Assembly (NCBI GenBank): GCA_900471925.1
Contig: UCGV01000010.1
Location: 1-64,000 of the forward strand
Length of the DNA: 64,000 nt
Reading direction: 5' to 3'
Source of the DNA: Hyphomicrobiales bacterium
GTDB taxonomy: Bacteria; Pseudomonadota; Alphaproteobacteria; Rhizobiales; Rhizobiaceae
Shown: piece after piece, positions 36,668-47,209 of the stretch
Layout: each line of letters begins with the position of its first letter
Numbering within the stretch: the stretch's first letter is position 1
Program-made: the position numbers and the translations under genes
Notes under the pieces: model-generated
The model's database searches: none
What the model was told of the DNA's origin: nothing
What the model saw: the letters and a program-made list of their open reading frames with translations, nothing else

Positions 36668-39600
36668 TCCGACCGCGCTTCCAGACGGCGATGATCCCGG
36701 CACCTGGATCAGCTGGACAACGATCCAGCAGGCGATTGCTTCCGATCCGGTCCGCTCGGCCTGGGTGTCTGCCAATGCAGGCTCCGGCAAGACGCATGTA
36801 CTGACGCAGCGGGTGATCCGGCTGCTGCTTGCCGGCGCGAGACCGTCGGCAATTCTTTGCCTTACCTATACGAAGGCCGCTGCGTCCGAAATGTCGAACC
36901 GCGTCTTCGAGCGGCTGGCTGAATGGGCAATTTTTCCCGATGAGGAATTGGCCAGGCGCATCACGCAGATCGAAGGTCATGAGCCGGATTCCCTGAAGCT
37001 TGCGGAAGCGCGGCGGCTGTTTGCCAAGGCGCTGGAGACGCCGGGCGGGCTGAAGATTCAGACCATCCACGCCTTCTGCGAAGCATTGCTGCATCAATTC
37101 CCCCTGGAGGCAAACGTCGCCGGTCATTTCTCTGTTCTGGATGACCGCGCGGCGGCGACATTGCTTGCCGATGCCCGCCGCTCTTTGCTGACGGCGACGG
37201 CGCCAGACAGGGATCGCGACCTCGCCGAGGCATTTGCCTATGTGCTTAATCTCGGTGATGAGTCCGGGCTCGAAAACCTGCTCGGCGAGATCGTCGCCAA
37301 CAGAAATGCCATCCGCCGCTTCATGCTTGCAGCAGAGCCGCACGGCGGGGCTGACCGCCTGCTGCGCAAGAAGCTTGGCCTCTCACCCGACGATACCGAA
37401 GAAGCGCTGGCTGAACGCTACTGGCCGTTGCCGGGACTTTCAGGGGCGACACTCGAACTCTACTTGTCGCTTGCCACGACGAAAGGAGGCGCGAAGGCTC
37501 AAGACGTCGCGGAAGGGTTGCGGCGCGCTTCCCGTGAACAGGATGTAGCGGCCCGCTCGCAAATTCTGGAGAAGACCTTCCTGACGTCGAAGGGCGAACC
37601 TAAGACGGACGGGCAATTCTTCGTCAAGGCGATGCTTGCCGAAGCGCCGCAGCTTGCCGACGCGGTCGCCTCTGCGCGTACGCATGTCGCTGCCTGCCGT
37701 GACCGATTGAAAATGATGCGGATGCATACGGCAACCCAAGCCGCCCTTGTGCTCGCCGATCGGCTGAACCGGGACTACGAGGAGCTGAAGAAGCAGCGCA
37801 GTCATCTCGACTTCGAAGACCTGATCACGCGCACCGCCGACCTGCTGACGAAGAGCGGCGTCGGTCCGTGGATCCACTACAAGCTCGATCAAGGTATCGA
37901 CCATATTCTCGTCGATGAGGCGCAGGACACGAGCCCCATTCAGTGGAGTGTTATCCAGTCGCTGGCGGAAGATTTCTTCTCAGGCGAAAGTTCGCGGCCG
38001 GTCGTCCGCACATTGTTTGCCGTTGGAGACGAGAAACAGTCGATCTACTCTTTCCAGGGTGCTCGGCCCGAACGGTTTTCCGAGGAAAAGGAGCGGACAC
38101 AGCGCCGGGTGCAGAATAGTGGTCTCGCCTTTTCGACGGTCCGCCTGCCGCTCTCCTTCAGATCCACCTCCGACGTGCTGCTCGCCGTTGATCACATTTT
38201 CACGCCACCCGAGAATGCGCGCGGTCTCGGCGGCGAGCCGGTCGTGCACCGCTCCAGCCGTATCGGCCATCCCGGCGCCGTCGATCTCTGGGAAACGGTC
38301 GCACCCGATGTCGTGGTGAAGGACGAGGATTGGACGGCACCCTTCGACGCCACGCCCGAAAGCGCGCCGGCCGCCATTCTTGCCCGGCGGATCGCGCATA
38401 CGATCGGCACCCTCGTCGGCCGCGAAACGATCATCGAAAAGGGCAAGGAACGGTTCATAGAGGCCGGCGATATTCTCGTTCTCGTCCGTAAGCGCGATGC
38501 CTTTGTCAACGCATTGACAAGAGAGCTCAAACGACGCGGCGATATCCCCGTCGCCGGTGCGGACCGGCTGGTGCTGACGAGCCATATCGCCATCCAGGAT
38601 CTGATGGCGCTGGGCCGTTTCCTGCTTCTGCCGGAAGACGATCTTTCGCTTGCCGCCGTCCTGAAAAGTCCGCTCTTCAATCTCTCCGAAGAGGATATTT
38701 TCGCGGTTGCGGCACTGCGCGGCGACAATGAAGGTGTCTGGCAGCATCTTCGCAAATATGCAGCTGACGGAAACGAGCGGCTCGGTGCGGCCGTTGCAAG
38801 GCTTGAACTCTTCCTTGCCCAGTCGCGAAGTCTTTCAGTCCATGATTTTTATGCGCGCGTGCTCGGCAGCCATGGCGGTCGGCGGCAGTTCCTGGCGCGG
38901 CTCGGCACCGAGGTCAGCGATATCATCGATGAATTCCTGACCTTTGCGCTCGACCACGAAACCTCGGGCCTGCCTGGGCTGCAATCCTTCATTTCGACGC
39001 TGGAGCTCGAGGCACCGGAGGTGAAGCGTGAGCAGGACAAGGGGCGCAACGAGGTTCGCATCATGACGGTGCATGCCTCCAAGGGTCTCGAAGCGCCGAT
39101 CGTCTTCCTGGTGGATGGCGGCTCCAAGGCCTTCACGCATACGCACCTGCCGAAGCTCCGTTTGATCGAAACCGGATCGGACGATCCGCCGATGCCGGTG
39201 TGGATTCCAGTCAGCGATCTCGGAAACTCACTGACAACGAACGATGCAGCACGCATTCAGCTCCTTGCCGAAGAAGAATACCGCCGGCTGCTCTATGTGG
39301 CCATGACACGCGCTGCCGACCGGCTGATCGTCTGCGGCTATCGCGGCGTGCGGCTGAACAACGATACATGGCATATGATGATTTCCGCTGCGCTCAGCGA
39401 GGAACATCCGCACGTCCAGAAGACGACATTCTCTGGCCCTGATGGAGAATGGGAAGGCATGCGCTGGCGTGTGCCACAGGTCGAACGCAGCTTCGATAAG
39501 CTGGATCGCGCGCGGGAACAGCTCAGCATCGATGCACTCCCGCCGGACCTCTTCCGGGCCTTGCCACCACAGCAGCAGTTACCGCGACCTCTCAGCCCAT

Positions 39601-40205
39601 CGGGTGCGGGCACGATCATCGATGAGGAAGCCGACGATCTGCTGGTGACTTCGCCATTGTTTGCCGATGCCGAAAGCAGTGACCGTTCGCTGGAAAAAGG
39701 CCGCCTCATTCATCGGATGCTGCAATCCCTTCCCGATATTCCGATTGCGGAGCGGGCTGAGGCGGCAAGACGCTACGCCGATCGCGCCGCGCGATTCTGG
39801 CCGGCCGCGGAGCGATCGGCGCTCGTCGCTTCTGTCGTCAGACTTCTGGATGACCGGAGGCTTCAGGATGTCTTCAGCGTCCATGCCCAGGCGGAAATCT
39901 CGATCATGGGAACGCTGACGCTGGAGGAGCGGGACTATGCGGTATCTGGTCGCATCGACCGGCTTGCGGTCCTGACCGACAGCGTCGTCATTCTGGACTA
40001 CAAGACGAACCGCGTGCCGCCTGTCGGCGAAGAGGCAATTCCCTTTGCCCATAGGGCGCAGCTGGCCATCTATCGCGAAATCCTCAGGCCACTTTATCCG
40101 ACCAAACGGATCGATTGCATGCTCGTCTATACCGAAAACGCGACCATCCATACGCTGAGTGAAGAGGCTTTGGCTTCCGCACTTGCGGGACTCAACACAA
40201 AGTGA
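36660..40205 (+). CDS. addA: double-strand break repair helicase AddA
   Basis: 1181-residue UvrD/Rep-type helicase-nuclease. Walker A is ANAGSGKTHVLTQRV near residue 40. The helicase motif II region contains HILVDEAQDTSPIQW and motif III FAVGDEKQSIYSFQGA. Motif V is EVRIMTVHASKGLEAPIVF and motif VI LLYVAMTRAADRL. The C-terminal nuclease has GRLIHRMLQSL and VVILDYKTNRVPP. ATG 36660 is used because the longer frame from 36612 lies inside addB. It pairs with AddB encoded immediately upstream. Confidence 0.96.
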   Translation: MIDPTALPDGDDPGTWISWTTIQQAIASDPVRSAWVSANAGSGKTHVLTQRVIRLLLAGARPSAILCLTYTKAAASEMSNRVFERLAEWAIFPDEELARRITQIEGHEPDSLKLAEARRLFAKALETPGGLKIQTIHAFCEALLHQFPLEANVAGHFSVLDDRAAATLLADARRSLLTATAPDRDRDLAEAFAYVLNLGDESGLENLLGEIVANRNAIRRFMLAAEPHGGADRLLRKKLGLSPDDTEEALAERYWPLPGLSGATLELYLSLATTKGGAKAQDVAEGLRRASREQDVAARSQILEKTFLTSKGEPKTDGQFFVKAMLAEAPQLADAVASARTHVAACRDRLKMMRMHTATQAALVLADRLNRDYEELKKQRSHLDFEDLITRTADLLTKSGVGPWIHYKLDQGIDHILVDEAQDTSPIQWSVIQSLAEDFFSGESSRPVVRTLFAVGDEKQSIYSFQGARPERFSEEKERTQRRVQNSGLAFSTVRLPLSFRSTSDVLLAVDHIFTPPENARGLGGEPVVHRSSRIGHPGAVDLWETVAPDVVVKDEDWTAPFDATPESAPAAILARRIAHTIGTLVGRETIIEKGKERFIEAGDILVLVRKRDAFVNALTRELKRRGDIPVAGADRLVLTSHIAIQDLMALGRFLLLPEDDLSLAAVLKSPLFNLSEEDIFAVAALRGDNEGVWQHLRKYAADGNERLGAAVARLELFLAQSRSLSVHDFYARVLGSHGGRRQFLARLGTEVSDIIDEFLTFALDHETSGLPGLQSFISTLELEAPEVKREQDKGRNEVRIMTVHASKGLEAPIVFLVDGGSKAFTHTHLPKLRLIETGSDDPPMPVWIPVSDLGNSLTTNDAARIQLLAEEEYRRLLYVAMTRAADRLIVCGYRGVRLNNDTWHMMISAALSEEHPHVQKTTFSGPDGEWEGMRWRVPQVERSFDKLDRAREQLSIDALPPDLFRALPPQQQLPRPLSPSGAGTIIDEEADDLLVTSPLFADAESSDRSLEKGRLIHRMLQSLPDIPIAERAEAARRYADRAARFWPAAERSALVASVVRLLDDRRLQDVFSVHAQAEISIMGTLTLEERDYAVSGRIDRLAVLTDSVVILDYKTNRVPPVGEEAIPFAHRAQLAIYREILRPLYPTKRIDCMLVYTENATIHTLSEEALASALAGLNTK

Positions 40206-40280
40206 AATATCGGACATTGAAATTCCGGCACCGCACCCTCACATCTTGTTCAACAGCAAATTCCGGTAAAGGAGCAGCCT

Positions 40281-40601
40281 ATGGCTACCGTTAAGGTCGA
40301 TATCAACAATTTCCAGTCGGAAGTTCTGGAATCCGCAGAACCCGTCGTCGTCGATTTCTGGGCTGAATGGTGCGGTCCGTGCAAAATGATTGCTCCGAGC
40401 CTCGAAGAAATCGCCACGGAACTCGCCGGCAAGGTCAAGGTGGCCAAGCTCAATATCGATGAAAACCCGGAACTGGCAGCCCAGTTCGGCGTTCGCTCGA
40501 TCCCGACGCTCGCAATCTTCAAGGGCGGCGAAGTCGCCGACATCTCCGTCGGCGCGAAGCCGAAGACGGCGCTTTCCAACTGGATTTCCAGCGCAGCCTG
40601 A
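40281..40601 (+). CDS. trxA: thioredoxin
   Basis: 106-residue classical cytosolic thioredoxin. The active site is [13 protein letters not shown] with Cys31 and Cys34, and the cis-proline loop is RSIPTLAIF. It begins 75 bases after addA with AAAGGAG upstream of the ATG, so it may have its own promoter. It is closed by a strong bidirectional terminator. Confidence 0.97.
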   Translation: MATVKVDINNFQSEVLESAEPVVVDFWAEWCGPCKMIAPSLEEIATELAGKVKVAKLNIDENPELAAQFGVRSIPTLAIFKGGEVADISVGAKPKTALSNWISSAA

Positions 40602-40621
40602 AGATATCGATGGTTCAATAC

Positions 40622-40649
40622 AAAAAGCCCGGCAGTTGCCGGGCTTTTT
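40622..40649. terminator. bidirectional terminator between trxA and folC
   Basis: AAAAAGCCCGGCA (40622-40634) pairs perfectly with TGCCGGGCTTTTT (40637-40649) around GT. The A and T runs allow termination in both directions for the convergent trxA and folC genes. The last T is part of the folC stop codon. Confidence 0.92.
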
Positions 40650-42001
40650 CATTTGGGGGGAGTGCCATTTTCCGCCAGCACGTCGCCGACGAGGTAAAGC
40701 GATCCGCCAATGAGTATCCTTGGCGGCGGCGCTGTCGGATCGGCGACAGACATGATCGCATCGAGGGCATCGGTAACCGATGACATCGGCTCTGCTACCA
40801 GACCCGCATCGTAGGCGGCATTGCAGAGGATGACCGGATCGATCATCGCTTCGCTGCCACGGATCGGCACGCAATAGATCTTTTCCGCCAGATCCGCGAA
40901 GGCCTTGAAATAGCCGACCGGATCCTTGGTATTGATCATACCCGAGATCAGGAACAGCGGTCGGGATTGACGCTCCTCGAAATTCGCCATGGCTTCGGCG
41001 ATCACCTCGCCCGCACCCGGATTATGGCCACCATCCACCCAGATTTCCGACCGCGCTGGTGCATGGCTCAAAAGACGGCCTTCCGTCAGCTTCTGCAGAC
41101 GGCCCGGCCATTCCACCGTCTCCATCGCCTTTTCCATCATCGTCTCGGTGACGTTGAAGCCCGCCGCCTTGACGGCGCGAATGGCGGCGGCGGCATTGGC
41201 ATATTGATGGCGGCCGGGAAGACGCGGTAGCGGCAGGTCCGCCAGACCGAATTCATCCTGGTAGATCAGACGGCCATATTCCTCATGCGCAATGAAATCC
41301 TGGCCGAAGATGGCGCTCGGGCAGTTCAGCCGTTCGGCGGTCGACATCAGCACGTCGAGCGCCGCGTCATATTCCTGATGACCGATGACGACGGAATGGC
41401 CGCGCTTCATGATGCCGGCCTTTTCTGCGGCGATCAGCTCCACTCGATCCCCGAGATAGGGCTGATGGTCGAGCGAAATCGGCATAATCACCGAAACGGC
41501 GGGGTTCTCGATAACGTTGGTCGCATCGAAACGGCCGCCGAGGCCAACCTCGATAACCGCGGCATCGGCCGGATGTTCAGAAAAGAGGATGAAGGTGACG
41601 GCTGTCAGGATTTCGAAGACGGTGATCTTCTGGCCGCCATTGGCCTCGGCTACGCGCCGCAGTGCTTCGGCAAAAACGGCATCATCGACAAGCTGCCCGC
41701 GCCCGCCCGCGACACCCATTCTATAGCGCTCATGCCAATTGACGAGGTGCGGAGAGGTGTGGACATGAACACTGTAGCCGCCAGCTTCCAATAGCGCGCG
41801 ACAGAAGGCTGTCGTCGAACCCTTGCCATTGGTACCGGCAACATGGATGACGGGCGGGAGATTACGCTCGGGATTGCCGAGCGCTTCGAGAAGACGTTTG
41901 ATGCGGTCCAGAGACAGATCGTAGCCCTTGGGATGCAATCCCATGAGCTTTTCGATCTCCTGAGCCGCCTCACTCACTGCGATCTGGCCTCTGTCTGTCA
42001 T
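40649..42001 (-). CDS. folC: bifunctional folylpolyglutamate / dihydrofolate synthase
   Basis: 450-residue Mur-ligase-family enzyme adding glutamates to folate. The ATP-binding loop is VAGTNGKGSTTAFCRALLEAGG near residue 55. Other family pieces are TSPHLVNWHERYR, GGRFDATNVI, the LVQ-type IMPISLDHQPYLGD and EIWVDGGHNPGAG. The start ATG at 42001 lies 30 bases after accD, within the trpF-trpB-trpA-accD-folC block, an order conserved in many alphaproteobacteria. Confidence 0.95.
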   Translation of the reverse strand: MTDRGQIAVSEAAQEIEKLMGLHPKGYDLSLDRIKRLLEALGNPERNLPPVIHVAGTNGKGSTTAFCRALLEAGGYSVHVHTSPHLVNWHERYRMGVAGGRGQLVDDAVFAEALRRVAEANGGQKITVFEILTAVTFILFSEHPADAAVIEVGLGGRFDATNVIENPAVSVIMPISLDHQPYLGDRVELIAAEKAGIMKRGHSVVIGHQEYDAALDVLMSTAERLNCPSAIFGQDFIAHEEYGRLIYQDEFGLADLPLPRLPGRHQYANAAAAIRAVKAAGFNVTETMMEKAMETVEWPGRLQKLTEGRLLSHAPARSEIWVDGGHNPGAGEVIAEAMANFEERQSRPLFLISGMINTKDPVGYFKAFADLAEKIYCVPIRGSEAMIDPVILCNAAYDAGLVAEPMSSVTDALDAIMSVADPTAPPPRILIGGSLYLVGDVLAENGTPPK

Positions 42002-42031
42002 CGGCCCGCCCTATCTTGTGAGGTCTGCTGC

Positions 42032-42934
42032 TCAGGCGCTCGCCGCCAGAGCAATGACCCCGTTGGCATCATTTGCAGCCGAAACCGGCTTCTTCGTCAG
42101 AATCTTCAGGAGGCGCGCCAGCGTCTCGGGAATATCGTGACGCTTGACGACCATATCGACCACGCCATGCTCGAGCAGATATTCCGAGGTCTGGAAGCCC
42201 TCGGGGAGCTTTTCACGCAAGGTCTGCTCGATGACACGCTTGCCGGCAAAGCCGATTTCGGCACCCGGTTCAGCGAGGTGGATATCGCCGAGCATAGCGT
42301 AGGATGCGGTGACGCCGCCGGTGGTCGGGTTGGTCAGAACCACGATATAGGGCTGGCCGGCTTCCTTCAGGAGATCGACGGCAACCGTAGTGCGCGGCAG
42401 CTGCATCAACGACATGATGCCTTCCTGCATGCGGGCTCCGCCGGAGGCCGGGAACATGACGAGGGGGCACTTTTCCGCAATCGCACGTTCAAAGGCTTTG
42501 ACGATCGCCTCACCGGCAGCCATGCCGAGCGAACCGCCGATGAAGTTGAACTCATGAACGACGGCGACGAGCTTCACGCCCTGCACATGACCGAGACCAG
42601 CGAGGATCGTATCCTCCTGTTCGGTCTTGAGGCGGCTGTCGCGCAGGCGATCGCTGTACTTCTTGGAATCGCGGAATTTCAGCGGATCCTGGGCGACTTT
42701 CGGCTGCGGCAAGGATTCAAATTCGCCGTTGTCGAACAGATCGGCAAGCCGTGCCTTGGCCGGCATCTTCATGTGATAGCCGGAGGCCGGAATAACCCAC
42801 TTGTTGCTTTCGAGGTCCTTGTGAAAGACCATTTCGCCCGTTTCCGGGCACTTGATCCAGAGGTTCTCCGGCACTTCGCGACGGCCCAGCATGGAATTGA
42901 TCCGCGGGCGAACGTAGTTAGTGATCCAGTTCAA
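42032..42934 (-). CDS. accD: acetyl-CoA carboxylase carboxyltransferase subunit beta
   Basis: 300-residue beta subunit of the carboxyltransferase that makes malonyl-CoA. The crotonase-like core has [32 protein letters not shown] and [17 protein letters not shown]. The N-terminal region that forms a Cys4 zinc ribbon in E. coli here reads [18 protein letters not shown]... and keeps only one cysteine, so the zinc site appears lost. Spacing is 39 bases from trpA and 30 from folC. Confidence 0.95.
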   Translation of the reverse strand: MNWITNYVRPRINSMLGRREVPENLWIKCPETGEMVFHKDLESNKWVIPASGYHMKMPAKARLADLFDNGEFESLPQPKVAQDPLKFRDSKKYSDRLRDSRLKTEQEDTILAGLGHVQGVKLVAVVHEFNFIGGSLGMAAGEAIVKAFERAIAEKCPLVMFPASGGARMQEGIMSLMQLPRTTVAVDLLKEAGQPYIVVLTNPTTGGVTASYAMLGDIHLAEPGAEIGFAGKRVIEQTLREKLPEGFQTSEYLLEHGVVDMVVKRHDIPETLARLLKILTKKPVSAANDANGVIALAASA

Positions 42935-42973
42935 CTCGAATACTCCTGATTGACTATTGCCAATGTGGGCAAA

Positions 42974-43813
42974 CTATTCGGCAGCAACAAGGCGCGCCGA
43001 ACGCGTTCCTGTGGAAAGACCGCGAACCAGCGTCGCAACGGCCTGAACCGTATCCGCCGTCGCCTTTCCGTCCGCCGTCAGGCTGGTGGCCACCTGATTG
43101 ACGATTGCCGTGCCCACAACCACGCCATCGGCCGAGCCGCCGATGACCTTTGCATGTTCCGCCGTCTTGACGCCGAAACCGACGCAAACGGGGAGATCGG
43201 TGTGATCCTTGATGCGCTTGACGGCACCCGAGATCAGCGAGGGGTCCGGCAGTGCCGAACCGGTGATGCCGTTCATCGAGACATAATAGACGAAGCCCGA
43301 CGTGTTCTTCAGAACAGCGGGCAGGCGCTTCTCGTCCGTCGTCGGCGTAGCCAGGCGAATGAAATTAATGCCCTTCTTCAGCGCCGGGATGCAGAGCTCG
43401 TCGTCCATTTCCGGCGGCAGATCGACAATGATCAGGCCATCGATGCCGGAGGCAAGCGCATCATCGAGAAACTTCTCGACGCCGTAGATGTAGATCGGGT
43501 TGTAGTAGCCCATCATGACGATCGGCGTCGTATCGTTGGTCTTGCGGAAATCGGCTGCGAGCTGCAGCGTCTTCTTCAGCGTCTGACCGCCCTTCAGGGC
43601 ACGCTGACCGGCCAGCTGGATCGCCGGCCCATCGGCCATCGGATCCGAAAAGGGCATGCCGAGTTCGATGACGTCGGAGCCGGCTTCCGGCAGCCCCTTC
43701 ATGATGCCGAGCGAGGTTTCGTAATCGGGGTCGCCGCCCATGAAATAGGTTACGAGCGCCGGGCGGCCTTCCGCCTTCAGGTCGGCGAAGCGTTTATCCA
43801 TACGTGCGGTCAT
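42974..43813 (-). CDS. trpA: tryptophan synthase alpha subunit
   Basis: 279-residue alpha subunit, cleaving indole-3-glycerol phosphate. Catalytic Glu is in [17 protein letters not shown] near residue 50 and catalytic Asp in [10 protein letters not shown] near residue 130. [12 protein letters not shown] near residue 213 binds phosphate. It starts five bases after trpB ends, on the same strand. Confidence 0.97.
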   Translation of the reverse strand: MTARMDKRFADLKAEGRPALVTYFMGGDPDYETSLGIMKGLPEAGSDVIELGMPFSDPMADGPAIQLAGQRALKGGQTLKKTLQLAADFRKTNDTTPIVMMGYYNPIYIYGVEKFLDDALASGIDGLIIVDLPPEMDDELCIPALKKGINFIRLATPTTDEKRLPAVLKNTSGFVYYVSMNGITGSALPDPSLISGAVKRIKDHTDLPVCVGFGVKTAEHAKVIGGSADGVVVGTAIVNQVATSLTADGKATADTVQAVATLVRGLSTGTRSARLVAAE

Positions 43814-43818
43814 ATTTC

Positions 43819-45041
<1,223 letters not shown>

Positions 45042-45045
<4 letters not shown>

Positions 45046-45710
45046 CTCCCTGAGATCGTTTCAGGCAGACATGCCTCTTCGACCGCATCGAAAAACTCAT
45101 CGATCATGGCTGGGCTTTTCACACCCGGTGCGCTTTCGACACCGGAAGCCGTATCGACACCCGGCGCCTTCGAAATTGCCAGCGCCTGCCCGACATTATC
45201 CCTGTTGAGCCCGCCGGAAAGCATGTAGTCGATGCTGCCGTCAAGCCAGGAGAGCAGGCTCCAGTCAAAGGAAACGCCATTGCCACCGGGCAGTTCAGAG
45301 CCTTTCGGCGGCTTGGCATCGAACAGAAAACGATCGGCGATACCGATATAGGCCTCGACCCGCTTCAGGTCATCAGCCGTGCGGACCGCCAATGCCTTGA
45401 TGACGGGGATGCCGTACACCGCCTTAATGGTCAGCACGCGCTCGGGGCTTTCATTGCCGTGGAGCTGCAGCATATCCGGGCGCAAAAGCGCAACGATTTC
45501 ATCGAGATCGTCATTGATCGGGTCAACCACGACGGCAACGATCTTCGCCTTGCCGCGCGCCGGTTCGGCGAGCTTACCGGCAATATCAGGCTCGACGTAA
45601 CGCGGGCTCTTTTCGAAAAAATTGAAGCCGAGATGCGTCGCTCCGCGCTTCAATGCGCGTTCGATGGCCTCAGGCGTCTTCAAACCACAGATTTTGATAT
45701 CCGGTCTCAT
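45042..45710 (-). CDS. trpF: phosphoribosylanthranilate isomerase
   Basis: 222-residue (beta/alpha)8 barrel. From the ATG at 45710 it starts [17 protein letters not shown], with the catalytic cysteine in [33 protein letters not shown] with the catalytic Asp, and [11 protein letters not shown] follow the family pattern. An upstream ATG at 45737 would add nine residues without a ribosome site. It heads the trpF-trpB-trpA-accD-folC unit. Confidence 0.95.
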
Positions 45711-45782
45711 GGCAGCGAAGTGACATGAAACGCGCAAAGAGTCGAGCCAATTTGCATGGACTGGCGGATTTAACGCCGCTGT

Positions 45783-46541
45783 TTAATCGAAGTCTATGGC
45801 GTGCAGCTGGCTGCCGTGGCGCTTCAGCCAGGACTTCGCCTCTTCCATATGTGGGCAAAGCTTTTTGCAGAGCGCCCAGAAATGCGGACCGTGGTTCATT
45901 TCCTTCAGATGCGCCACCTCATGGGCAGCGAGGTAATCGATCACCGACGGCGGCGCCATGACGATGCGCCAGGAGAAACTCAGATTTCCTTCCGAAGAGC
46001 AGGAGCCCCAGCGGCTGCGGGTGTCCTTCATGGAAATCGAGCTGATGGGCGCCTTGATGGAGCCGGCGTGCAGGCGCGACAGCCTCTCCAGGTCTGCTCG
46101 CGCTTCCTTCTTCAGGAAGGTCGCGATACGCCGGCCGATATGCTCCGGCATGCCGCTGACGCGAAGCACTGCCTTGCCATCCACGGCGACGGCCTCCGTC
46201 AGCCCTCGCAGGCTGCCGGTATGCTCTATGCGATGTTTGACGCCGCGGAAAAGAATTTCACCACCATCCTGCAGGCCCGTATCGGCAGAGAATTTCGCAA
46301 GCTTGGTCAGCAACCAACCCTGATGACGATCGAGGAAGGCATTGACTTCGCGGGCAGCAAGCCCCTTTGGCACCGTCATCTTAAGTGCCCGCCCGCCTGG
46401 TTCGATCCGCAACGTGATGCGGGTTGCGCGATCATGCTGCTTGATCGTCAATGGCATCAGTCGACCGGCGACATCCAGCGTCCGCTTTTCGGGCGGTGCC
46501 GGCTTTTTCGTTGGACGGCGGATCTTCGGGAGCGGAAACAT
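45783..46541 (-). CDS. YgjP/SprT-like zinc metalloprotein (M48/DUF45)
   Basis: 252-residue protein of the YgjP family. The zincin motif HExxH is LAAHEVAHLKEMNHGPHFWALC near residue 205, with a third histidine 12 residues after the first. The segment SRWGSCSSEGNLSFSWRIVMAPPSV just before it is the family hallmark. No signal peptide is seen. It probably acts as a cytosolic metallopeptidase, but no substrate is known. A minus-strand terminator upstream separates it from the DUF2852 gene. Confidence 0.88.
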   Translation of the reverse strand: MFPLPKIRRPTKKPAPPEKRTLDVAGRLMPLTIKQHDRATRITLRIEPGGRALKMTVPKGLAAREVNAFLDRHQGWLLTKLAKFSADTGLQDGGEILFRGVKHRIEHTGSLRGLTEAVAVDGKAVLRVSGMPEHIGRRIATFLKKEARADLERLSRLHAGSIKAPISSISMKDTRSRWGSCSSEGNLSFSWRIVMAPPSVIDYLAAHEVAHLKEMNHGPHFWALCKKLCPHMEEAKSWLKRHGSQLHAIDFD

Positions 46542-46580
46542 AGGCTTTTTCTATACGATTCGGCGGAAATCCAGGCAAAG

Positions 46581-46607
46581 AAAAACCGGCATCGGAAGCG
46601 ATGCCGG
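46581..46607 (-). terminator. rho-independent terminator after the DUF2852 gene
   Basis: On the minus strand CCGGCATCG / CGATGCCGG (46607-46599 and 46594-46586) with a CTTC loop is followed by TTTTTC at 46585-46580. It lies 24 bases past the DUF2852 stop. Confidence 0.88.
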
Positions 46608-46630
46608 CCGTAGAACTCTATGATCGCGCT

Positions 46631-47065
46631 TTACGGCGTCTGGTACTCGGCGACTGGACCATTGTCGTCGCGTCGGTTGTTTTTGCGTTCGCGCATGAAG
46701 CGATCGAACTCTTCCTGATCCTTGGCGCGACGAAGCTCGCGCAGGTAGGAATCGAATTCTTCACGCATTTCATCGAGCTTGCGGCGCTCCTCCTCGATGC
46801 GATCGAGCTCGGCTTTGCGCCAATCATCGAAAGCAACGTTACCCGTCGAGAAATGCGGGCGGTGACGGCCATGCGAGCGACGGCAGCCTGCAAAGAAGCC
46901 ATCCGTTGCCTGGTTGACGTCACGCTTGAAGCCACGCAGCCGCTCGCCGAAGATGATATAGGCAAGCATGGCCAGACCCAGAGGCCAGAAAACCATGAAG
47001 CCGAGGATCATCAAGGCAACGGTAGCCGGAGTCCAATCCGGTCGAAGCAATGCTGACTGGTTCAT
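46631..47065 (-). CDS. DUF2852 family membrane protein
   Basis: 144-residue protein of the DUF2852 family. A transmembrane segment at ~13-38 (TVALMILGFMVFWPLGLAML) is followed by a basic loop. A highly charged helix at ~95-132 (ELDRIEEERRKLDEMREEFD) is a likely coiled coil. Proteins of this type are common in Rhizobiales and have no known function. The gene is monocistronic by appearance, with its own terminator and an inverted repeat in the leader. Confidence 0.82.
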   Translation of the reverse strand: MNQSALLRPDWTPATVALMILGFMVFWPLGLAMLAYIIFGERLRGFKRDVNQATDGFFAGCRRSHGRHRPHFSTGNVAFDDWRKAELDRIEEERRKLDEMREEFDSYLRELRRAKDQEEFDRFMRERKNNRRDDNGPVAEYQTP

Positions 47066-47084
47066 CGTGCGGTATCCTCGCGTT

Positions 47085-47111
47085 CAGCACCCGACAGGAT
47101 GCCGAGTGCTG
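47085..47111. repeat. inverted repeat in the DUF2852 leader
   Basis: CAGCACCCG (47085-47093) and CGAGTGCTG (47103-47111) match at 8 of 9 positions around ACAGGATGC. It lies 20 bases before the DUF2852 start and downstream of phaZ. No T run follows on the minus strand, so it is not a standard terminator for phaZ. It may be regulatory or chance. Confidence 0.35.
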
Positions 47112-47209
47112 AAAAACCAGATGGTTACCGGCGAACGGGCCTTCAAGACGATGCCAGCTTAAATCGAACAAGGTCTTGAATCGATGGCATTAAATCAGCA
47201 TTCTCTAAC

